DNA of 64,000 nt from Tessaracoccus timonensis (GCF_900343145.1 NZ_LT996886.1:248001-312000); one strand, 5' to 3'; counted from the stretch's first letter, positions 1 to 9,362 are shown. Made by a program: numbers and translations. Notes: generated from the sequence alone by a model not told the origin.

Positions 1-147
1 CAGTCGCTCGACGTTTGGGTCCAACTCCCACGACGAGATCACTATTGGCGGCTCTTCAGAGTTGGGTGTGGGCACGCCGATCTGGCAGAGGTCCAGCGGG
101 TAGACGTCGAGGTCCCCGATGATGAGCGGACTCTGACCTCTGCTCAC
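1..147 (-). CDS. Hypothetical protein, N-terminal fragment running off the left edge
   Basis: An open frame starts at GTG 147 behind a weak GAGG and continues to base 1, giving 49 residues (start VSRGQSPLIIGDLDVYPLDL). The composition looks like real protein: it is Pro-rich, with a regular hydrophobic pattern and no rare-codon runs. It lies on the same strand as the polysaccharide genes to the right and may be part of that cluster. No family is recognised and the rest of the gene lies outside the window. It could also be a chance open frame. Confidence 0.4.
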   Translation of the reverse strand, partial: MSRGQSPLIIGDLDVYPLDLCQIGVPTPNSEEPPIVISSWELDPNVERL

Positions 148-163
148 ACTAAGGACCTCGACG

Positions 164-670
164 ATGTACAACTCTACGTGCTCCTGCTCCGATTCGCTCA
201 ACCGCTGCTGCCGATGCGATTTTCTCCTCGACTTCCCCAACCTCCATCTGACCGCGGTGCTGAAGGACCCCACGGGCTTGGTACTCGAGGTGGAGTCCTG
301 CGATCCCGTCGCCGGCTGTCCTGGCTGTGGAGTCATCGCCACAGGTCACGGCCGGATCGTGACCTCGATGCTCGACGCGCCCTGGGCGGGTCGGCCAGTA
401 CGGATACGGTGGCGCAAACGCCGCTGGATCTGCCGCGAGCCCCTCTGCGACGTAACCACTTTCATCGAGCAGAACCCGGACATCTGTGTTCCGCGGGGGC
501 TGCCGAGCACACGCGCGATCCGGTGGGCAATCGGACAGCTCCGCCGTGAGTCAGCAACGATCCGGGGCCTCGCCCGCCAGCTCGGCACGACCTGGACCAC
601 GCTCTGGTCCCAGGTCCGTCCAGTCCTGATCGAGGCCTCGAACGACCCGTCCCGCTTCGAAGGCGTGCAG
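164..670 (+). pseudogene. ISL3-family transposase, truncated N-terminal fragment
   Basis: The frame encodes the zinc-ribbon and HTH portion of an ISL3-type transposase: a CPGCG pair followed by a RRWICREPLC segment, then an HTH-like stretch with LARQLGTTW. ISL3 transposases are about 400 residues or longer and carry a DDE domain. Here recognisable sequence stops after about 167 residues (DPSRFEGV), exactly where the IS3 element begins. The missing DDE part is not found on the other side of that element, so the transposase is dead. The true start is uncertain because family-like sequence begins only near base 221; ATG 164 is the first in-frame start. Confidence 0.8.
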
Positions 671-694
671 GGGTCTGCTGAAGGTTTGGTTGAC
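671..694 (+). repeat. IS3 left terminal inverted repeat
   Basis: Begins GGGTCTGCTGAAGGTTTGG and is a perfect reverse complement of 1929-1952 over 24 bases. Similarity decays further inward. Confidence 0.95.
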
Positions 695-702
695 GTCCGG
701 GG

Positions 703-1587
703 TTATGCCGCCAGTGTAGCGGTTGGTTTCATGATGAGTTCGAACTCGACCGGGGAGAGTTTCCCGAGTCGGCGTTGACGGCGTTTGCGGTGATACTTCC
801 CCTCGATCCAGGACACGATCGCCAGCCGTAGTTCCTCTCGTGTGCTCCAGGACCGTCGGTCGAGGACATTCTTCTGCAGGAGCGCGAAGAACGACTCCAT
901 CGCAGCGTTGTCACCACAGGCCCCCACGCGGCCCATCGAGCCACGTAGCCCGTGACGTTTCAGGGCTTTCAGGAAGCGTCTGGAGCGGAATTGAGACCCG
1001 CGGTCCGAGTGCACGATCACCCCGGCCGGCTGCCCTCGGTGGGCCACTGCCATCTCGAGCGCGTTGACAGCGATCCGGGCCTTCATCCTGGTGTCGATCG
1101 AGTAGCCCACGATCCGGTTGGAGAACACATCCTTGATCGCACACAGATACACCTTTCCCTCACGAGTGCGGTGCTCGGTGATGTCGGTGAGCCATAGTTC
1201 ATTGGGGCCCTCGGCCGTGAACTGCCTGTTGACGAGATCGTCATGGACAGGCTCACCAGCACTCTTGTACCGGGACTTGCGTTTCACAATGGTCGATTGG
1301 ATGCCAGCGACCCGGCACAGCCGCCAGACTCTGCGCTCCGAGAGTGTGTAACCCAGCTCGCCGATGTCGTCGGCCAGCACCCGGTAGCCGCCCTCGGGGT
1401 CGTCGGCATGGAGCTTGCGTAGCACGGCGATCAACTCACGTTCCTCGGCCTCACGCACCGAAATCGGCTGCTTGAGCCACTTGTAATAGCCCTGTTTGGA
1501 CAATCCCAGTATCCGGCACGCGACCGCCACCGGCACCCTCACCGAGGCACCGACAGCAGCCACCTCCTTGACGAGCAGATAGATCAT
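703..1587 (-). CDS. IS3-family transposase OrfB (DDE catalytic subunit)
   Basis: A 294-aa integrase-core transposase that cuts and joins the IS ends. It has an HTH-like N-terminal part (LGLSKQGYYKWL), then an rve domain with the three acidic residues in context: LTDITEH (D), VHSDRGSQF (D) and NAAMESFFALLQKN (E). The start overlaps the orfA stop in an ATGA, preceded by CCAAAA. This is the usual IS3 arrangement, in which OrfB is made by translational coupling or a -1 frameshift giving an OrfAB fusion. The length is normal and no damage is seen. Confidence 0.95.
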   Translation of the reverse strand: MIYLLVKEVAAVGASVRVPVAVACRILGLSKQGYYKWLKQPISVREAEERELIAVLRKLHADDPEGGYRVLADDIGELGYTLSERRVWRLCRVAGIQSTIVKRKSRYKSAGEPVHDDLVNRQFTAEGPNELWLTDITEHRTREGKVYLCAIKDVFSNRIVGYSIDTRMKARIAVNALEMAVAHRGQPAGVIVHSDRGSQFRSRRFLKALKRHGLRGSMGRVGACGDNAAMESFFALLQKNVLDRRSWSTREELRLAIVSWIEGKYHRKRRQRRLGKLSPVEFELIMKPTATLAA

Positions 1588-1877
1588 TTTGGGGATGTGA
1601 TGTGAGCCTGCGACAGATACGCTGCTGCGCGGCGTAGCACCTCGTTTTCCATCTCCAACTCACGGATCCTACGCAAAGCCTGGGACATGTCCTTGCGTGC
1701 CTCGGGGTCCGTGGTCGGCGTCATCCCGTGGCACTGGAACCTCGCGTCACGGACCCACGCCTGCAGCGTGGTCTTCGCGACACCCAGGTCCTTGACGACC
1801 TGCTTCTGCGGGATGCCTGAGGCGACCAACGCGACCGCGTCGCGCTTGAACTCGTCGGTGTAAGTGATCTTCGGCAT
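1584..1877 (-). CDS. IS3-family transposase OrfA (HTH, leucine zipper)
   Basis: About 97 residues. The N-terminal helix-turn-helix (YTDEFKRDAVALVASG, then VVKDLGVAKTTLQAWV) recognises the IS ends, and the C-terminal heptad region (ALRRIRELEMENEVLRRAA) mediates dimerisation with OrfB. I chose ATG 1877 because GAAAGG lies 9 nt upstream; ATG 1886 would sit directly on that Shine-Dalgarno sequence. The stop overlaps the orfB start by 4 nt. Confidence 0.9.
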   Translation of the reverse strand: MPKITYTDEFKRDAVALVASGIPQKQVVKDLGVAKTTLQAWVRDARFQCHGMTPTTDPEARKDMSQALRRIRELEMENEVLRRAAAYLSQAHITSPK

Positions 1878-1928
1878 GGTTGCCATCCTTTCAGCACAAC
1901 CTCCTCCCAGAAGTCATGCGGTCTTGGA

Positions 1929-1952
1929 GTCAACCAAACCTTCAGCAGACCC
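1929..1952 (-). repeat. IS3 right terminal inverted repeat
   Basis: Perfect 24-base inverted match to 671-694. It supplies the last codons and an accidental TGA stop for the truncated gene on its right. Confidence 0.95.
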
Positions 1953-2805
1953 GCCGCATTTCATCAAACTTGGGCGGCCTGAACCGTACGCCGACGTCCC
2001 GAGTCGGACACAACTGTCCAAAGTGCGGATGACGAACCCAATACGAATCCATCCAGTGTCCCGCCTGAAAGTCGTTCAGAGACATGGCCAAGATAACTCG
2101 TCTCCCAAAACTCCCTCCCGGACCCACCTTGTTCAACAAGATGTTTAGTTGGCTGAGGAGGTTAGAGCTCGTGCGCGCGGAAGCGTACAGGTTCAGGGGG
2201 ATCCCTTCCTGCCGGGCGAGAGTCTCAAGCTTGGCGGGATACCGATCTTCTTCAAGTGCGAAGCAGCCTTCGGCCACGCTGCAACCAAGAAGGAGGATTT
2301 CCTTAACTCCCGGACCGCGAAGGGTGGCATTGCCCGAACTGACGAAGCCATGATGGTCGCCCCTCAAGACATACTCGCGTCGCTCCAAGCCCGACGAGAT
2401 GGCCATGGTGCCGTCAGGAGGTGTCCGCTTCTCGACGCCGCCGGGTGCGACTTCCTTCAGCCTGATGAAGCGCTGTTGGTTTGCTTCAGGATGCCAAGAG
2501 GTCGGGTTGGAGGGTGTCTCCAGCCACGTGATAGGGACGGCAAGCGCTGGGATTCTCCCAAGCCGATGCTCCAAAGACACAATCCAATCGCGGGAATCAT
2601 CCAGCCCACTGATTTGAACCCATCTGGCTGTCGGCAAGATGTACTCAGCCGCCTCAGTCCGTTCGACAGCCAAAAGTCGGACAGTGTCGAAGTTCTCCAC
2701 GACCTCCTGTGGCAGGAAGACCTCGACCACTCGCTTGAGACCGTCCCCCACCGCTCGGCATGCATAGCCGGTGATTTCGGACCCCGAATCCTGCGCATCC
2801 ATCAC
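1953..2805 (-). pseudogene. SGNH/GDSL-type hydrolase, 3'-truncated by the IS3 element
   Basis: The first about 284 residues are native; the frame then enters the IS repeat and stops at 1942. The N-terminal half has no recognised domain. The second half looks like the start of an SGNH hydrolase: LLLGCSVAEG resembles block I (nucleophile Ser) and VILAMSLNDF resembles the Asn block. The final block with the catalytic Asp-His is absent, lost at the IS junction. The start overlaps the stop of the asparagine-synthase-like gene by 4 nt, so both were in one operon. Such hydrolases often deacylate or acylate surface glycans. The assignment is moderate and the truncation is clear. Confidence 0.7.
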
Positions 2806-4973
2806 AAGCTCACTTCCTGACGCAGCAGAAAGGCGGGGTCACTCCGTCGTTTGACAAACACCATCGCCCTGTCCGCCTCAGCGGCTTGCTCCCTCGAGAA
2901 CACGAAACAACTTTCATCCTGATACGGCGTCCGCGCCACAACGCTCTCCCCCGCTTTCAAATAGCAGGCGAACTGGGTCTCAGCGGAAACCAGACCGATG
3001 ACAGACGCAACGATGCGCACGCCCTCGTCGGACCTCTCTCCACGCACCTCCATATCAAAACCGATGCAGGAGTTCTCGAAGGACGAGAGGGTCGACCGCA
3101 ATGGGACGAGCGCTGGTTCGCTCAAGTCTGTTGTCAGCGGAGGCGCAGACCGGACGACGAAGTTTGCATCGGAAACCGAAACTTGCCCCATGATGCTCAG
3201 GAGCGAGCGGCAGCGGGCCGCAGTTTCCAGCGAGTTGAGTGCACGGCTCTCGAGCATGTCGAGTAGTCCCCTCATGAGCTCAGGCGTCATCACGTCTGGA
3301 GCTTGCTCCGCAATCACTTGAAGCGCCCCCCGAGACCAGGCTTCACCGTAGCTGCGCCGATCTCCACGGAATCCGCGGTTGGGGAGCCTTTGCGCCGCAG
3401 AAACCGACGCCACAAAGCGATTCGATTCCGCCAATTCCTCCGCCCTCGCTGCGGCGATGTCGCTCAAGGAGCCTGCCACCGGATCGAGTCCGCGGCGTGA
3501 ATAGAGCGAAACTGGCCAGCCAGGCGCGTTGTCGAACACGATGCGATTGAGTGCGGGTTCCAACCGCTCCAGAATGTCGAAGGCCAATTCCCCATCTCGT
3601 CGCTCACCATGGCTCAAGAGCTGAGCTGCGAAGTTGAATTCGGGTTGACACAACGGATACGACACGCGGCGCCCAGCCCGGAAGGCTTCTGCGGTAGAGC
3701 CAAAGTGAGCGCGATTCCTGAAGTAGGAGCAGTGGACGCTGAGCTGTTCATCCAATGGAGCCCCGGGGTGCAGGGAAAGCGCCTCAACGAAATGTGACCG
3801 AGAACGCAAGTACTGGGACCGAGGAAGCAGATGCCCCCGGGTGACCACACCGAACAGCGCACGGGCGTCCGCAACGAACGAGGCTGGCACGTTTCGGATG
3901 AGACGGTGCCACCAAGGGGCATCCGCATAGCCCTCATACTGAGTCCGAATCAGTTCCCCACCGGCTCCGCGAATCTCAGTAATGGATGTGGGCTGCCGCA
4001 CCATCATGGTTTCGGCCCGGAACTCGAAAGAAGCCCCAGACTTCCGTCTCTGAAACTCACGCAAGCTCTCATCAAAGGTCAGCGGATCGCCTGCACGAGC
4101 CGCTGGCTCCAGAAATTTCAGCCCATATCGTGCTCGAATCTCAGTAGCTACAACCAAGTCATTCGCGACGATTTGTCTCGACGTACCTGGAGCAAACTTC
4201 GCAGGGTCTTCAGATACGATTCGAATGCGATCGCTTAGCCCTGCTTCCAATGCCAGCGCCAAACACATGCGACTGTCACGCCCGCCCGACAAGAAAATAG
4301 CGAGCGGCTCATTGGGAAAACGAGCGGCAAGGGCCTGCAGCTCAGCCACTGCCCCTTCGATGCCCTGATCGATCAGATCATCATACGAACGGTCGCTGCT
4401 ATCGCGCTCGAAATCACGCGGCACCTCCCACCGGCTACGCCCATCCAAGATCACTCGACGCCCGGGGTCGACAGCTGCGATGCCCGCGTGCCAGGTGCCG
4501 TGGGCCCAGCGACCCGTAAGAAAGTTGTGGTTTGACGTCAGGGTGGGGAGCACATAGTCCCACGCAACTTGCCGATGCCCTTCAGCTGCCTTGATGGCAG
4601 CTAACGTGTCGAAGTCTCCTGAGATCGTCCAGAATTGTTTGCCCCCCGACTCGACAGCAGCAACATAAACACGCTGGAACGCGTGGAAATCCGTGACGAC
4701 TTCGTACACAGGCCCGCCCAGCCCATGACGCTCGACAATCGCGAACCACTCACCAGTGCCCGCCAACAGGTCGGCATCCACCAAGGTTCGCCCCTCGGCA
4801 GCGAGCTCGTCCGACGTCAGAAAGCCGTGACGGCCACGCAAGATCCCGTAAAATTCAACGACGAGATCACTTTGCTGAGACGCTGCCTCCGTCATCTGCC
4901 CCAATCCCTCTCTTGGAATCCAGATGACAGGCTGGCTACCTAGCAAATGGTGTCGCGTCACGCGTTCTGACAC
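2802..4973 (-). CDS. Asparagine-synthase-like PP-loop ATPase of the polysaccharide cluster
   Basis: About 724 aa. An N-terminal region of about 200 residues occupies the place of a glutamine-amidotransferase domain. A PP-loop ATP-pyrophosphatase domain follows, with the hallmark SGGRDS (about residues 229-234) in AIFLSGGRDSR. Asparagine synthases use this loop to adenylate a carboxylate. No Cys at residue 2 is present for either candidate start, so the glutaminase half is probably inactive or the nitrogen donor differs. Start choice: GTG 4973 has AAGGAAGG 5 nt upstream; ATG 4895 with GAGAGGGA is the alternative and would drop 26 residues. Relatives occur in exopolysaccharide and glycopeptide clusters. 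The substrate is unknown; an amide or amino modification of a surface glycan is inference. Confidence 0.75.
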   Translation of the reverse strand: MSERVTRHHLLGSQPVIWIPREGLGQMTEAASQQSDLVVEFYGILRGRHGFLTSDELAAEGRTLVDADLLAGTGEWFAIVERHGLGGPVYEVVTDFHAFQRVYVAAVESGGKQFWTISGDFDTLAAIKAAEGHRQVAWDYVLPTLTSNHNFLTGRWAHGTWHAGIAAVDPGRRVILDGRSRWEVPRDFERDSSDRSYDDLIDQGIEGAVAELQALAARFPNEPLAIFLSGGRDSRMCLALALEAGLSDRIRIVSEDPAKFAPGTSRQIVANDLVVATEIRARYGLKFLEPAARAGDPLTFDESLREFQRRKSGASFEFRAETMMVRQPTSITEIRGAGGELIRTQYEGYADAPWWHRLIRNVPASFVADARALFGVVTRGHLLPRSQYLRSRSHFVEALSLHPGAPLDEQLSVHCSYFRNRAHFGSTAEAFRAGRRVSYPLCQPEFNFAAQLLSHGERRDGELAFDILERLEPALNRIVFDNAPGWPVSLYSRRGLDPVAGSLSDIAAARAEELAESNRFVASVSAAQRLPNRGFRGDRRSYGEAWSRGALQVIAEQAPDVMTPELMRGLLDMLESRALNSLETAARCRSLLSIMGQVSVSDANFVVRSAPPLTTDLSEPALVPLRSTLSSFENSCIGFDMEVRGERSDEGVRIVASVIGLVSAETQFACYLKAGESVVARTPYQDESCFVFSREQAAEADRAMVFVKRRSDPAFLLRQEVSL

Positions 4974-5272
4974 ACCGGCCTTCCTTTCGCGCGGTTCCCA
5001 CGGGCGCGGTCCGAAGCAAGCAACTGAGTCCTGACGCGGTCCGCCCGGCATCAAGCATGGAAAATGCTATCAGCTCGGCCGTCGGCGGAGGCACGGCTCA
5101 TCGCCTGTCACAGGGCTCCGCAGGACCCTGTGACTCAGTCTTCAAGGGCTTGGAGCGATTCCCCGCGCCGAGCGCACAAAAGCCCGCCGTGACACCCAGC
5201 TCGAGTGCTGGTCCGGCTGTCGCTCGCTGCCCGAGTACAGCGTCGAGGCCGGGGCCTGGACCCGGCGAGCAT
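4974..5272. other. Intergenic region with one short hairpin
   Basis: About 300 bp with no convincing gene. A perfect 8-bp hairpin (TCACAGGG at 5108-5115, CCCTGTGA at 5126-5133) lies downstream of the 5273 gene, without a T-run. A TAGCAT hexamer on the minus strand (5064-5069) could be a weak -10 for the asparagine-synthase-like gene, but there is no good -35. Confidence 0.4.
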
Positions 5273-7234
5273 TCAGGCCCTCACTGACTTGAGCATGAGC
5301 TGCGTTTGTTCGACGGTCCCTGCCAGAGCGTAGTGGTCTTCCATATAGACACGCCCTCGCTGTGTCGCCGACCCGTATGCAGCCACGTCGTCGAGAGTGT
5401 GGCGAAGATACTCGGCCATCTCGTCGACCGTCGCAAAGATGAACTCTGCCGGATAGCAACTCTCGGCGCCACGCCACGGGAGCGAGACGCCCAAGGTCTC
5501 CGCGCAGTAGGCCTCACCAAGCGCGACTTGCATGCCCTCGTAGTCGCTCATTGAAATGACCGCGCCGAGCTCGCCGAGCGCCTCCTTGGTGTCCACCCAA
5601 CCGCGATAGACCACGGAATCCTTGAGCCCGAGACGATCCACCATTTCATCGCATCTCGCGTAGAAGGCCTTCTCGTCGTCATCACGCATGAGCCAAGCAA
5701 GTTCGTCCGGACGCTTCCCAAACACGTGCAGCTCAAAATCAGGGTCGGACTTGCGGAGCTCCGCCAACAGCTCCAGCGCAAGATCAAATCGCTTGAGCTT
5801 GGGAAGGATTCCCACCATCCCGAGGACGTGTCGCTTCTTCTCCGCGACCGGCACCCGACGGTAACCATCGACATCGAAGGTATTGGGAATCAGGTGGAAC
5901 TTAGAGCGGGGGATATCAAATCTGTCCGCGAAGTCCCCCAAAGTATGGGGCGAGATCGCTACGAACGCAGACACCTTGTCGGTCTTGACGTCCAGGCCAA
6001 TGTCCGATGTCATTTCAGTCCTGTGCGTTCGCACAATGAGTCGCTGCTCGTTCTCCACGCGTTGCGAGTACCAAGCCGCGGCGCCCAGCATCCATTCCGC
6101 CCAGATCAAGTCAGCCCAAGCCAAGCAATCCTGCGAAGCTGCCAAGTCGTGTTGGGATGGTGCCGGCCCGCTCCATTGGTCCACCCTGACCTGGTAGTCC
6201 TTCTCGAACTCGGGCAGGAGATCCTGCATGAACTTGAGATCGTGACCCGCGACGAGCATACGAAGGCGGATGATGTCTTGGAACTTCTCATAGTCGCCGT
6301 CATATGCAGCCTTCGCCACATCCTTGACCCGGCTACGCATGGGGAATGTCTCGATGATTTCCCAGTGCCGACGACAGTAATCACCGAACAACGCAAAATG
6401 CTCACGTGTAAGGGGCTCCGAGCCGAACCAAATGAACTGGCGGATCGCATAGTTCATCGCAGCAAATCCGTGTTCCCGCACGAAAGAGACATTGCGGGTT
6501 TCCAAGATTTGTTCGACCTCATGCCAAGAGCGGACGAAGTCGGCAAACTGGTTAGAATTAATTCGTTGAGTGATGGATTCTTCCCCGACCGATGCCCGGA
6601 TATACTTGCGGATGGGTAGATCTCGGTAAGAGATCCTGTTTGCCGCTTGGAGTCCCTGGGCCGTAAAGACGATATCTTCTCCGATTCGTCTAGTTTCGTC
6701 GAAGCGGATGTCATGCTGACGCAACATCTCCACTCTGAATACCGTGCTGCAGGTCAAGCTCTGGTATTTGGTGATGGCACGAAGTTGTGATGCCAGATCA
6801 GTCAATTTGTCCCAGCCGGGGACCCGATCCGCCATGATTTCTGACCCGTCACCGAATCGGACCTTCAGCGACGATCTGACAGCGTCTAGATCCTGCTGGG
6901 TGGCAATCTCAACAGCAGCTTTCACACCCTCCGGTATAAGCACGTCATCCGAGTCGAGGAAGAACACGTACTTCGTACGCGTGAGCTCAATTGCTCGGTT
7001 TCTAGGGCGAGCGGCCGTGCCTGAATTCTCTTCTAGCCGCTCGATTCTCCAGCCCGTTCGTTCCGCGCATAACTCGCTCAACCGTTCAAATGTATCGTCC
7101 CTCGAACAGTCATCGACAAAGACTACCTCACAGGGTGTAAGATCGCATGTGGCTTCAAGAGACGCAATCGTATCAGCCATCTTATCGATGCTGTTGTAGG
7201 TGGGAATTGCAATGGTGAGCAAAGCTTCAGACAT
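5273..7234 (-). CDS. Two-domain glycosyltransferase (GT2 N-terminus, GT4-like C-terminus)
   Basis: 653 aa. The N-terminal GT-A domain is typical GT2: LLTIAIPTYNSIDKM at the start, FVDDCSRDDT and a DSDD metal-binding motif (FFLDSDDVLIPEG). A linker of about 230 residues leads to a GT-B type C-terminal domain with KLKRFDLALELL and a MSDYEGMQVALGEA donor-binding segment resembling GT4 E-x7-E regions. The protein probably adds two sugars in succession during assembly of a surface polysaccharide at the cytoplasmic membrane. ATG 7234 is preceded by AGAGGTA and sits 11 bp after the preceding gene, in one operon. The acceptor and sugars cannot be read from sequence. Confidence 0.85.
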   Translation of the reverse strand: MSEALLTIAIPTYNSIDKMADTIASLEATCDLTPCEVVFVDDCSRDDTFERLSELCAERTGWRIERLEENSGTAARPRNRAIELTRTKYVFFLDSDDVLIPEGVKAAVEIATQQDLDAVRSSLKVRFGDGSEIMADRVPGWDKLTDLASQLRAITKYQSLTCSTVFRVEMLRQHDIRFDETRRIGEDIVFTAQGLQAANRISYRDLPIRKYIRASVGEESITQRINSNQFADFVRSWHEVEQILETRNVSFVREHGFAAMNYAIRQFIWFGSEPLTREHFALFGDYCRRHWEIIETFPMRSRVKDVAKAAYDGDYEKFQDIIRLRMLVAGHDLKFMQDLLPEFEKDYQVRVDQWSGPAPSQHDLAASQDCLAWADLIWAEWMLGAAAWYSQRVENEQRLIVRTHRTEMTSDIGLDVKTDKVSAFVAISPHTLGDFADRFDIPRSKFHLIPNTFDVDGYRRVPVAEKKRHVLGMVGILPKLKRFDLALELLAELRKSDPDFELHVFGKRPDELAWLMRDDDEKAFYARCDEMVDRLGLKDSVVYRGWVDTKEALGELGAVISMSDYEGMQVALGEAYCAETLGVSLPWRGAESCYPAEFIFATVDEMAEYLRHTLDDVAAYGSATQRGRVYMEDHYALAGTVEQTQLMLKSVRA

Positions 7235-7245
7235 CGAGAGTACCT

Positions 7246-9306
7246 CTAAACAAACATAACAGTGCTGGCAGTAGGACTCGCGAGTGCGTCGCGGAACGCT
7301 TCAGCTGGCACGTAAGCCCCTGACAGCCCCGTACACCCAGTACTGAAGGACGTTTCTCCAGCCTTGCGATGCACGACTGGAAGGCCCGTGTAGTGCCAAT
7401 GTGACGACAGGTAGCCGATATCCTGCCGATCGGGGAACTCCTGACTCTCATCCGCCACGACAACGCCACGCCTGTCAAGCAAGTTGCGCGTACGGTAATC
7501 CTGCCTAGCCAATTCGTTGGCAGACACTGAGACCCAACCCGGGATGTGTTCACGCATCAGCTGCATGAGGAGGCCCGGATCGGCGTTCTCACCCACGCAC
7601 GCGACGCCTCCCTCCAAGCCGCTCAGCGCAGCATTCGCACGCAAGGCATTGAACTCCGCGCGCGTCGCGACCGTACCAAATGCTGCCGGAGCCTCATAGC
7701 GTGAGATGAATTTGATACCAGCTGCCCTCAGGATCGTCTCGGCACGATGTGTATACGTGTTGTCGAGAGCCACGGTCAAGGCTCGCTGCTGTAAGTCCAT
7801 GTACGTTGATTCGGACATGTCAGTGAACCTGACTGGATCGCGATCGACGAATATGACACTGTCCCCGAAGAATCGCTCAACCCCTTTGGAGTAGTTAGAG
7901 AGAACGACAGCCCCCGATGCCGCAAGCTCGAAAACACGCCGAGCAAACATGGTGTTCGAGTCAGTAACGGTGTTGAGTGTGATGCCGAATCGCGACTGTT
8001 TATAAGTGGCAGCGGTCTCCGCATATGGGATGGAAGGGCGCACGAACGTCCGAAACCGTTCGGGATAGCGATAGACAGGGTTCGAATGACCAAACATCCG
8101 GTCGTAGATGACCAGCTCACGCCCAGTCGCGAGCACTATGTCCATGATCTGTTCTGCTGCACGACTCCGTTCCGGATACATTCCATACCATGTGCCGGCA
8201 AAATTTGCCCGGTCCTTCGCGTGTTCCCGGCCCAACGGGTTGAACATGCGCGGCTGCACGGCGAAGGGCAGGACATCGACGTTACCTCGCTTCAAGTCGT
8301 ACTCGTAGCGCGGGACGCATTCCTCGGCCGTTGTGAACACGTAGTCGAAGAGATACGCAGTGCGGATGAAATCATTTATTCGATCTCCGTAGTGCGTCGG
8401 ATCTTCCTTATTCCAGAAAACGGTCGGAATTCCGTTCTTCCGACAGTACTCTATGATGCTAAGCAGCTCCTGACGGTTCTCGTGAGAAAACCGTGCGGAA
8501 GAGTATATGCGCCCCTGCCATGGCGCCTTTGACGGATCTCCCCCCTGCCAAGCCGATTCACAGAAGAACAGCTGAGGCTTGACCTTCTCGAAGGTCTCAC
8601 GCCAGGTTTGAGGATGCAGCCGGCACGTATCGAACTCAGACCGGAAAGAATTGAAGGTGAAGTCGTCCGCGATCATCGCCACTGGAATATCACTGGCAAA
8701 GGGGACCTCGCCTGTACGGTAGGCCGGCTGCTTCTCCTCGACAACGAAGCGTGAGCCGGCTTGGCGGCTTGCGGACCATCGTTTTGCGGTCCACCCAGTC
8801 ATCGGGCGATACTCACGCTCGAGCACCACCTTGAGCGGGGCCCGGTCAACGCGTTTCACCCGTCCACCCGCATCTAACCGACGCACCTGCGCCGGTGACT
8901 GTGTCATTGCTCTCGCGGCTAGCGTGACGGAATTCGATGGAGCAGCCTGCTGAGCCTTTAGTTCACCCAGCGAGTGGACAGCCACCGACAGCTGATCTGC
9001 GACCTCGGAAAGGGCTTTGGTTGAATCCCTCGTGGTATCACCCAGGCGCTGGATGTGGTACGTAGCACGAGACTGCTCCCGAACCGACTTCGTGAAGAAC
9101 TCACGTAGAGCTTTACCTCTCGAGCGATCACGGGCCCACAGCGGATAAACCATGCCCATACTGGCGCAACAAAGCAACGTTGCGGCACATCCCAGAATCC
9201 ATCCTGGCGCTCCTCCGATCGCCAAGCCCAGCCCCAACCCTGTGAGCAGAGCCCCCAGCACGCCAAGGAAGATGACGATGGCCTTCGGCCTCAAAAGTAC
9301 ATTCAT
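7246..9306 (-). CDS. Membrane-anchored CgeB-like glycosyltransferase
   Basis: 686 aa. Two hydrophobic helices close to the N-terminus (AIVIFLGVLGALLTGLGLGL and a second to about residue 53) are followed by a basic, probably coiled-coil stretch. A GT-B fold follows. Its C-terminal nucleotide-sugar-binding half resembles the CgeB/Glyco_trans_1_2 family: VDVLPFAVQPRMFNP, NFAGTWYGMYPERS, then FARRVFELAASGAVVLSNYS, where the acidic residue usually contacts the donor. A C-terminal segment of about 150 residues may be an extra domain. It probably acts at the inner face of the membrane in polysaccharide assembly. It lies between the dehydrogenase gene (56 bp upstream) and the GT2/GT4 gene. Confidence 0.75.
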   Translation of the reverse strand: MNVLLRPKAIVIFLGVLGALLTGLGLGLAIGGAPGWILGCAATLLCCASMGMVYPLWARDRSRGKALREFFTKSVREQSRATYHIQRLGDTTRDSTKALSEVADQLSVAVHSLGELKAQQAAPSNSVTLAARAMTQSPAQVRRLDAGGRVKRVDRAPLKVVLEREYRPMTGWTAKRWSASRQAGSRFVVEEKQPAYRTGEVPFASDIPVAMIADDFTFNSFRSEFDTCRLHPQTWRETFEKVKPQLFFCESAWQGGDPSKAPWQGRIYSSARFSHENRQELLSIIEYCRKNGIPTVFWNKEDPTHYGDRINDFIRTAYLFDYVFTTAEECVPRYEYDLKRGNVDVLPFAVQPRMFNPLGREHAKDRANFAGTWYGMYPERSRAAEQIMDIVLATGRELVIYDRMFGHSNPVYRYPERFRTFVRPSIPYAETAATYKQSRFGITLNTVTDSNTMFARRVFELAASGAVVLSNYSKGVERFFGDSVIFVDRDPVRFTDMSESTYMDLQQRALTVALDNTYTHRAETILRAAGIKFISRYEAPAAFGTVATRAEFNALRANAALSGLEGGVACVGENADPGLLMQLMREHIPGWVSVSANELARQDYRTRNLLDRRGVVVADESQEFPDRQDIGYLSSHWHYTGLPVVHRKAGETSFSTGCTGLSGAYVPAEAFRDALASPTASTVMFV

Positions 9307-9362
9307 TTACGCCTGTCCATCCTCAGCGAGCGTTGAGCAGCCGACCTGACACCATGCGCAGA

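Larger units (their letters stand above)
671..1952 (-). mobile_element. Complete IS3-family insertion sequence, 1282 bp
   Basis: Two overlapping reading frames (orfA and orfB) lie between perfect 24-bp terminal inverted repeats at 671-694 and 1929-1952. The DDE triad of orfB is intact, so the element could be active. No matching 3-4 bp target duplication is visible: the flanks read GCAG on the left and GCCG on the right. The left flank is a broken ISL3 transposase and the right flank a broken hydrolase gene, so insertion was accompanied or followed by deletion or recombination. Confidence 0.95.
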
